Shown here: in pieces, positions 47,125 to 53,800 of the stretch | Numbering within the stretch: position 1 is the stretch's first letter | How the letters are laid out: each line of letters opens with the position of its first letter | Assembly: GCF_000013725.1 (NCBI RefSeq) | Contig: NC_007955.1 | Span: forward strand, 2,325,579-2,389,578 | Source of the DNA: Methanococcoides burtonii DSM 6242 | Lineage (GTDB): Archaea; Halobacteriota; Methanosarcinia; Methanosarcinales; Methanosarcinaceae | DNA length: 64,000 nt | Direction: 5' to 3' | The notes under the pieces: model-generated | What the model saw: only the letters and a program-made list of their open reading frames with translations | The model's database searches: none | What the model was told of the DNA's origin: nothing | Translations under genes and position numbers: made by a program

Positions 47125-47505
47125 TCAGAGCTTTTCAACATCCTTCTTGTCCTTAACAATGATCTCAAGTTCACCTTCGTACTCGTCAAGGACCCCTGCA
47201 ATATGTGCCATATCATTGACTGCCAGTTCCTTGCCTATCTCTTTGGCACCTTTATTGTTCGGAACGAATACAGTGATCATCTCACCTTCGTGTTCGATCT
47301 CCAGGATAAGATGGTCTCCGGAATAGGTCATTCTCTTATTGAGGACAGCTCCTTCAACAAAGACTTTTTCTCCGAGGGTGGTTGAATCTGACAATGGTTC
47401 AATATTGCCGCCCAACTCTCCGGGCATATATATAAAATAAGCTACTGCCAGCGATAGTATAGCCATTGCCAGCAGAATAGCAATTATTTTCTCTTCTTTT
47501 TCCAT
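47125..47505 (-). CDS. Membrane-anchored OB-fold protein
   Basis: The product is 126 residues. One N-terminal membrane helix (IIAILLAMAILSLAVAYFIY, 7-26) is followed by an extracytoplasmic OB-fold (about 40-122: TLGEKVFVEGAVLNKRMTYS, LEIEHEGEMITVFVPNN, VNDMAHIAGVLDEYEGELEI). This resembles nucleic-acid-binding OB domains but may bind another ligand. It starts 9 bp after the FKBP gene, and a piece of its 5' end is duplicated downstream of the other FKBP gene (about 48001-48036). Confidence 0.75.
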   Translation of the reverse strand: MEKEEKIIAILLAMAILSLAVAYFIYMPGELGGNIEPLSDSTTLGEKVFVEGAVLNKRMTYSGDHLILEIEHEGEMITVFVPNNKGAKEIGKELAVNDMAHIAGVLDEYEGELEIIVKDKKDVEKL

Positions 47506-48542
47506 AGGTACTGTTCATTCCTTGCCAATGGATACCAGCGTGATCTTGAAGGTAAGTGTCTCTCCGGCAAGGTGGTGGTTGTAGTCAACATATGCGTTGG
47601 TCTCATCTATTCTTACAATAGTGACCTGACCATACTGGGTGAAGAGTGGCATGCCTACCTCTGGCTCGATGCCCATTTCTTTAAGCTGGGTTCTTGGGAC
47701 CGGCTGAACAAGTTCCTCATCGTATTCTCCATAGGCTTCTGCTGCTGGGATGGTGACTGTCTTTTCTTCACCGACCGTCATGCCGACAACGCCTGCATCG
47801 AACCCGGGGATCATCTGGCCTGCGCCGACCGTGAACTCAAGGGGTTCGTATCCTCTTGCAGGATTGTGCTGCCCTGCTTCCTTTGCGACATCTTCAAGAG
47901 ATGTATCAAAGATAGTTCCGTCTTCAAGCTGACCGATGTAGTTGACCGATATTAGATCTCCTTCTTGTACCATATTATCTTCCTGACTTTCTTTAATTGT
48001 AAACTCGAAATTATTTTCTCTTCTTTTTCTATATGTAATGTTCAGTCCTGGCCAATGGAAACAAGTGTGATCTGGAAGGTAAGTGTCTCTCCGGCAAGGG
48101 GGTAGTTGTTGTCAACATATGCGTTGGTCTCATCCATTCTAACAATGGGGACTTGTTGGCCGGAAATAGTATTAAGTAGCATGCCGACTTCTGGCTCAAT
48201 ATCCTTTTCTTTAAGTTGGCTTATTGGGACCGGTTGGACACGTTCTTCATCATATTCTCCGTAGGCTTCTGCAGCTGGGATGACCACTGTCTTTTCTTCA
48301 CCGACTGTCATGCCGACAACACCTGCATCGAAACCTGCGATCAACCGGCTGGCACCGACCGTGAATTCAAGGGGTTCGTATCCTCTTGCAGGATTGTACT
48401 GTCCTGCTTCCTTTGCGACATCTTCAAAGGATGTATCAAAGATCGTTCCGTCGTCAAGCTGGCCTATATAGTTGACCGATATTAGATCTCCTTCTTGTAC
48501 CATGGTATTTTCCTGATCTCCGTTGCTTGCACACCCGCTCAC
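47491..48542. repeat. Two tandem 526-bp units covering the FKBP genes
   Basis: CTCTTCTTTT plus flank recurs at 47491 and 48017, and the FKBP frames between are collinear at the same 526-bp offset. Unit B is 47491-48016 and unit A 48017-48542 (outer limits approximate). The internal junction near 48001-48016 joins the first codons of the OB-fold gene to FKBP linker sequence. Confidence 0.75.
47515..47973 (-). CDS. FKBP-type peptidyl-prolyl isomerase, copy lacking a signal peptide
   Basis: The product is 152 residues with the FKBP core split by a flap insertion (SlyD-like): SVNYIGQLEDGTIFDTSLED, FTVGAGQMIPGFDAGVVGM and GEEKTVTIPAAEAYGEYDEE. It isomerises prolyl bonds and may chaperone folding. 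The second copy at 48042 carries a lipoprotein signal. Sequence homology between the copies extends upstream of this ATG (ESQEDN here, GDQENT there), so this copy lost its secretion signal when the unit duplicated and is predicted to be cytoplasmic. Confidence 0.9.
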   Translation of the reverse strand: MVQEGDLISVNYIGQLEDGTIFDTSLEDVAKEAGQHNPARGYEPLEFTVGAGQMIPGFDAGVVGMTVGEEKTVTIPAAEAYGEYDEELVQPVPRTQLKEMGIEPEVGMPLFTQYGQVTIVRIDETNAYVDYNHHLAGETLTFKITLVSIGKE

Positions 48543-48587
48543 AAGGAGCATGCCTGTAAGTATTAGGAGTAATAGTGCTTTTCTCAT
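48042..48587 (-). CDS. Lipoprotein FKBP-type peptidyl-prolyl isomerase
   Basis: The product is 181 residues from the ATG at 48587 (MRKALLLLILTGMLLVSGCA, a lipobox with Cys 19). A further upstream TTG only adds three residues. The mature protein is nearly the same FKBP domain as the next gene (SVNYIGQLDDGTIFDTSFED, FTVGASRLIAGFDAGVVGM). It should be tethered to the outer face of the membrane and assist folding of secreted proteins. Confidence 0.9.
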   Translation of the reverse strand: MRKALLLLILTGMLLVSGCASNGDQENTMVQEGDLISVNYIGQLDDGTIFDTSFEDVAKEAGQYNPARGYEPLEFTVGASRLIAGFDAGVVGMTVGEEKTVVIPAAEAYGEYDEERVQPVPISQLKEKDIEPEVGMLLNTISGQQVPIVRMDETNAYVDNNYPLAGETLTFQITLVSIGQD

Positions 48588-48596
48588 TGGAATCAA

Positions 48597-48892
48597 TAGT
48601 CCTAATCTTATTATGTGTGATAAGCGTTTTGATTACTACAATTATCTTAAAAACGATCTCATATGACATCTTCGCAGTTGTGGGCGTATGTCTATGAGCT
48701 TGCTGAGAACGCTGTAACTGGATATTTTTCTCAGATAACTTTCTTTAATCTTTTCTCTTTTCTTTTTTTTAAAAAACTTCTAATCAATTGTGCAATCGTT
48801 ATCATTTTGGATTATATATGTATCAAATTCATGGTGTGTATATACTCAGTTTTAGTTACATATATAATCTAAATACACGTCTTTATATGTCA
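48597..48892. other. Spacer upstream of the FKBP gene and the chelatase-type operon
   Basis: No gene is supported; a plus-strand open frame at 48663 is AT-rich and has no ribosome-binding site. Both divergent promoters must lie in this stretch or just after it. Confidence 0.45.
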
Positions 48893-48910
48893 TAACAAGT
48901 TTACTTGTTA
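48893..48910. promoter_or_regulatory. Perfect palindrome upstream of the TolQ/CobN-type operon
   Basis: TAACAAGTTTACTTGTTA is two perfect 8-bp arms around TT. It ends about 28 bp before a TATA-like TGCATATAAT (48938-48947). The size and symmetry fit a dimeric regulator site. Which regulator binds is unknown. Confidence 0.5.
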
Positions 48911-48937
48911 CAATTCAGATAGTTTGTATTAAATTAT

Positions 48938-48947
48938 GCATATAATT
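48938..48947 (+). promoter_or_regulatory. Candidate TATA box for the operon
   Basis: TGCATATAAT lies about 43 bp before the leader frame and 100 bp before the DUF2162 start. It is AT-rich in context, so the assignment is tentative. Confidence 0.35.
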
Positions 48948-48989
48948 TCAAAATTTAGATCTTAATTATAAGCAAAAAGGGTGGTATAT

Positions 48990-49052
48990 GTGGTCATAAA
49001 TAAATACATTTCAGCATTTAGCTCGCCATGCTCAATGGGTGTTACTAAATGA
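48990..49052 (+). CDS. Possible 20-residue leader peptide overlapping the DUF2162 gene
   Basis: A GTG after AAAGGGTGGTATAT opens a 20-codon frame (VVINKYISAFSSPCSMGVTK). Its TGA overlaps the downstream ATG as ATGA, the arrangement of translational coupling. It may be a regulatory upstream frame or an accident of the ribosome-binding site. Confidence 0.35.
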   Translation: MVINKYISAFSSPCSMGVTK

Positions 49053-49723
49053 ACATGGTAATTCTCACAGTCATAGGTATCCTAATGGCTATCTTACTCT
49101 TTGGAGTGAAAACCGGGATTGGTTGTGGCTTCTCTAACCGTAGTCTGAAAAGCATTCTTCTATTGGCTTCCAGTTATCTTATTTTGTCCATTGTTCTGGG
49201 CAGTCTGATTGGATATGTGGACCAGTCGAACCTTGATGTTATTGCGAGCATGGGTATGTCTCTCCACGTCCTTGTTGCATTGTTACTTATTGGGGCAGGC
49301 ATCTATACCCAAAAACAATGGAATTGTGGCTGTGATGTTTCCCATAGGACATTCCTTGTGATCTCCCTGCCCTGTCCTGTCTGCCTGACAGCATTGTTCA
49401 TATCCTGTATGCTGCTGGCATCGTACATCGATATGAGTGGTACTCTGATAGGGTTGCTTGTGGGTGTAGTTTTTTTTATTTCTGTCGTTTCAACATCACT
49501 GCTTTGCAAGAAACTTGGCAAGACCCCCGAAACGCTCGGTAACATCATGATGATCCTTGGTATCTACTATCTAATGGGTGCCATTATTGTTCCTGCTTAC
49601 ATCAAAACGAAACAGATGAACATCCCTCAATATACTGCACCGCCTATTGATATTCTTCCCTTTGTGGTCTTCGCGGTCTTCATTGCCGGGGGATTTGTTC
49701 TGAATAATATACGGAGTAATTAA
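49049..49723 (+). CDS. DUF2162-family membrane protein
   Basis: The product is 224 residues with about six to seven membrane helices. It contains Cys residues in or near the membrane: C26 (GIGCGF), C93 and C95 (WNCGCD) and a C109-P-V-C112 pair (LPCPVCLTALF). DUF2162 is annotated as a predicted transporter. Here it heads a four-gene set with TolQ-like, TolR-like and CobN-like genes, so the thiols might handle a metal or redox partner. That role is inference. The stop is 3 bp before the next ATG. Confidence 0.8.
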   Translation: MNMVILTVIGILMAILLFGVKTGIGCGFSNRSLKSILLLASSYLILSIVLGSLIGYVDQSNLDVIASMGMSLHVLVALLLIGAGIYTQKQWNCGCDVSHRTFLVISLPCPVCLTALFISCMLLASYIDMSGTLIGLLVGVVFFISVVSTSLLCKKLGKTPETLGNIMMILGIYYLMGAIIVPAYIKTKQMNIPQYTAPPIDILPFVVFAVFIAGGFVLNNIRSN

Positions 49724-49725
49724 AA

Positions 49726-50349
49726 ATGGCTATTGATTCATTTTTGTTTCAGCTGATGTACACTGCATCAGCCGCGTTGTTATATCCAGTGGTCATACTG
49801 CTGCTTTTAGCAGTCGCAGCATCTCTTGGATTGATTGGTGAGTTCATTTCGGAATATGCAAAACGTCACCGCAATGTACGGGAACTTGAAAAAGTTGGTC
49901 GAAGCGTGCAGGAAAGCGTGAAAGCTTCTTCGCTTGACAATGCAGCAGAAAAATTGCATAGTCTTGATCAGAACCAATTGGTAACCTCATTTGCAAAAGA
50001 TGCTGGTGAATATCTGAAACAGAACTCAATTTCCTCTATTGACTGGCTTTCAGAAGAGTATGAGGTAAGGATGACAAAGCGTCTGGAGCAGACCAAGATA
50101 CTATCTACGGTTGCTCCAATGCTCGGTCTGATGGGTACTCTAATTCCACTGGGTCCTGCGCTCATTGGTCTTGCACAGGGTGATATCCTACAGCTTGCTA
50201 ACAACCTGATGATCGCTTTTGCAACAACAGTTCTCGGACTGTTCGCAGGTGTCGTAGGGTATGTCCTGACACTTATCAGAAAACGGTGGTACTGGCAGGA
50301 TATGGCAGATATCGATTATCTTATGGATTCCATGGGGAGTGACCAATGA
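49726..50349 (+). CDS. MotA/TolQ/ExbB-type proton channel protein
   Basis: The product is 207 residues. One N-terminal helix (about 12-38), a cytoplasmic helical loop (EYAKRHRNVRELEKVGRSVQ and on) and two helices follow. The first of these carries TILSTVAPMLGLMGTLIPLG, the TolQ/ExbB signature in which a conserved Thr/Pro line lines the proton path; the second is LMIAFATTVLGLFAGVVGYV. It probably forms a pentamer with the DUF2149 protein to harvest proton or sodium motive force. The next ATG overlaps its stop (ATGA). Confidence 0.88.
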   Translation: MAIDSFLFQLMYTASAALLYPVVILLLLAVAASLGLIGEFISEYAKRHRNVRELEKVGRSVQESVKASSLDNAAEKLHSLDQNQLVTSFAKDAGEYLKQNSISSIDWLSEEYEVRMTKRLEQTKILSTVAPMLGLMGTLIPLGPALIGLAQGDILQLANNLMIAFATTVLGLFAGVVGYVLTLIRKRWYWQDMADIDYLMDSMGSDQ

Positions 50350-50705
50350 GGAGAAAACGCTATCATAGGCCCGGCATCCTCTATGAGGAAGATGACCAGA
50401 ACCCTCTGACAGGTGTTGCGAATCTATTCGATATCGCCATGGTGTTCTCAGTAGCACTTATGATAGCTCTTGTCATGTCTTTCCAGCTTCCCGAACTTCT
50501 AAGTCCTACGGCGGATATAACCATTGTTAAAAATCCGGGTCAGCCTGATATGAAGATCATTGTCAAGGAAGGTCAGAATATAGAAGTACTGAATATGACC
50601 GATCAGATAGGCGGTGGTACCGGTGAGGCTCTTGGTACTGCCTATCAGTTGGCTGATGGAAGGGTCGTCTATGTTCCGGACTCAGGAAATGACACCGGAT
50701 CCTGA
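50346..50705 (+). CDS. DUF2149 protein, TolR/ExbD-like partner
   Basis: The product is 119 residues. A short basic cytoplasmic N-terminus, an Asp at the start of the single helix (NLFDIAMVFSVALMIALVMS, about 22-41) and an extracytoplasmic domain (DITIVKNPGQPDMKIIVKEG) give TolR/ExbD topology. The membrane-proximal Asp is expected to carry protons. Overlap with the TolQ-like gene implies a fixed stoichiometric complex. Confidence 0.8.
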   Translation: MRRKRYHRPGILYEEDDQNPLTGVANLFDIAMVFSVALMIALVMSFQLPELLSPTADITIVKNPGQPDMKIIVKEGQNIEVLNMTDQIGGGTGEALGTAYQLADGRVVYVPDSGNDTGS

Positions 50706-50805
50706 TCCTTTATTGGCTCTTTATGATGTGAAATATAATTTGAACATTATTAGAAAAAATTGAATTAAGAAGTGAATTGAATGTGGAATTATTAGTAGTT
50801 TGAAA

Positions 50806-50862
50806 CATCCCGATAAGCTGCCAAGCAAATTTCCGGGATGCTTCAGGCACATTATCGGGTGG
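50806..50862 (+). promoter_or_regulatory. Leader with two mutually exclusive hairpins; one masks the ribosome-binding site
   Basis: Hairpin A pairs CATCCCG (50806-50812) with CGGGATG (50834-50840). Hairpin B pairs CCCGATAA (50809-50816) with TTATCGGG (50852-50859), a perfect 8-bp stem. They share 50809-50812, so only one can form. B includes most of GGGTGG (50857-50862), the ribosome-binding site of the chelatase-like gene at 50868. This has riboswitch or attenuator logic; ligand and RNA class are unknown. Confidence 0.5.
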
Positions 50863-50867
50863 ATAAT

Positions 50868-53800
50868 ATGCAGAATATAAAACATCAATTATTACTATTA
50901 AGTGTTTTGATTTTACTGGCGATTTCGCCAGTGGTATCGGCAGACGAGAACAAAGTGAACATTGCGTATATTGCCTATTCTCCAAGTTCAGCTTTGGAAA
51001 TGGCTAGTCAGAGCCATGAACACAGTGATGAGATCGGGTATATTTACATACCCGCTTACAACACAACTTCCTGGGGACCAAGCGATGAATTGCTTAATGC
51101 TGCTCAAAATGGTATTCTGGACCAACAGGATGCGATCCTTTGTGACATGTTCTCTTCTGGTCTCTTCATCCCAATGAATGATACATTGTCAGCAGTGCAT
51201 GATAATGGTATTTCATTACTTGATATTCGCTCAACCGGTACTCCTGAATACTTTGATTACGTTTCAAATGGTTCTATTGACGATACCATTTGCAACTACT
51301 ATAACAATATGGGTACAGATGAAAATGGTGTTGAAAATGCTGAAAAGTTATTGAGTCACATCTCAATAGAATATGGCAACCAGCATGATATTACAGACGA
51401 ATGGATGGTCCTGATCACCTATATCGCCTATTCTCCAAGTACTGCTCTTGATCTTGGAAGCCAGAGCAATCTCCACCATGACGATATTATGTACACATAT
51501 ATCCCTGCTTACAATACGACTTCCTGGGGTCCTAGTGATGAATTGCTGGAAGCTTCACAGAATGGTCAGCTTGCTCGTCAGGATCTCCTTTTCTGTGACA
51601 TGTTCTCTTCTGGTCTCTTTGATCCAATGAATGATACATTCTCAGCTTTGCATGATAATGGAGCTTCGTTACTTGATATTCGTTCAACCGGTACTCCTGA
51701 ATACTTTGATTATGCTTCAAATGGGTCCATTGACGATATTATCTGCAACTACTATAACAACTTAGGAACAGATCAAGTCGGTGTAAAGAATGCGGAAGAT
51801 ATGTTGCTCTATCTTGCAGATGAATATGGCAATAAGCCAGATGTGACCGACAATTGGGTTTCAATTAAAGTCTCGTATATTGCTTATTCTCCAAGTATGG
51901 CCCTCGCAAATGCAAGTCAAAGCAATCCGTATGCTGAATTCATAGAATACAATTACATTCCTGCTTACAACACGACAACATGGGGTCCAAGCGATGAGCT
52001 TTTAGGATCTATATCCAGTGGTGTACTTGCAGAACAAAATGTCATTTTCTGTGATATGTTCTCTTCTGGTCTCTTTATTCCATTGAACGATACTTTTGCA
52101 GATATGCATGATAATGGTACTTCTTTACTTGATATTCGCTCAACAGACACTCCTGAATACTTTGATTATGTCTCCAACGGTTCGATCAATGATACGATCT
52201 GTAACTATTACAACAATATGGGCGTAAGCACATCAGCCGAATTAAGAAACGCTGAAAGCCTGCTTGTCTATATTGCAAAAGAGTATGGTGGGGAGACTGC
52301 TTTGACTGCTGGGTGGGATTATGCAAATGTTTCATCAAGTGGTCTTCCTGCAGTAGGAATTTACCATCCCGACTATGGCTACAAGTATTTTGAAACAACA
52401 GCTGAATATCTTGAATGGTATCAGCAGGAAAGCTCTGAAAGAAGGGTGTACGATCCTTCAAGACCTACTATCGGGATGTGGTTCCACCGGAATGACGTTC
52501 AGAATGGCCAGACCGGTGTGGTCGATGCTTTGATAGAAGACATTGAATCCAAGGACTGTAACGTTATAGTTGGTTTTGATACATTCGATGATATCGTTCA
52601 GTACTATTGTGACGAAAACGAGGAACCACTTGTACAGTCTGTTATTTCTCTCAAGAGCTTTAGACTTAATTACCTTGATCCTTTAAAAGGCGAGGAAGAA
52701 CTGAAAAAGCTCAATGTTCCTGTTCTAAGGGGAATAGTAGCAGAAATATCTGATTCTACCAATGTTGCAGATTCCAATAGTGGTATTCCCAATGCTCAGA
52801 TGGTGCGAAAGACGATATCACCAAATCTTGATGGTATCTTTGAATACATTCTGGTCGGGCAGTCAATATACGATGCTGAATCCATGAGTAGTGAATATGT
52901 ACCGATCGATGGACAGGTCGATTGGATAAGTAACAGATCTATCAAATGGGCAGAGTTGAAACTTGCTGAGAACGAAGATAAAAAAGTAGCTGTTATCTAC
53001 TACAACTATCCTTCAGGAAAGGATAACATCGGGGCAAGCTATCTCGATACCATCACAAGCATGAGGCTTTTGCTGGATGAAATGGATGATGCAAATTATA
53101 CTGTTTCTGATCTTCCTGCTAACAACAGCGAACTTCTTGAAAGGATATGGGCACAGGGTATAAACGCTGGTTCCTGGGCACCTGGTGTTCTTGATGAGAT
53201 GGTGGAGAACCGCACCGAATGGGGACTTCAGCTTATTCCGATGGAAACGTATAAGCAATGGTTCGAAGAAGAACTTCCTGAAGACCTAAGAAATTCCGTC
53301 ATTGAAGAATGGGGTGAGCCATGGGCAGAAGAGCTTCCTGAGAACAAGTCTGTGATGATATGGGAAAATGAAACGGGTCAGTATTTGGTCATTCCTGCTG
53401 TACAGTATGGAAATGTATTGTTAATGCCACAGCCAGCCCGTGGTTTCATGCAGAATGACGATACGCTGTATCATAGTAGTGTTGTTCCTCCGACCCATCA
53501 ATACATCGGTTTCTACCTATGGTTGAACAATGACTGGCAACCAGATGCTATCATACATTTCGGAACCCATGGAACACATGAATGGCTTCCTGGAAAGTCT
53601 TATGGTCTTGACAGAAAGACCGAATGGGCACCATTGTTGCTTCAGGACCTTCCGAACATCTATCCTTACATAGTTGCAAATGTCGGAGAAGGTCTGACCG
53701 CTGAATACCGTGGTAATGCACTTATCGTAGACCACATGACCCCTACACTTGAGCGTTCGGGAAGTTATGGTAAGATCGAAGAGTTGTCTCGTTTGACACA

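Noticed and set aside
50806-50862. Classical cobalamin riboswitch in the chelatase leader
   Set aside because: The leader is too short and lacks the B12-box sequence; only the competing-hairpin logic is supported.
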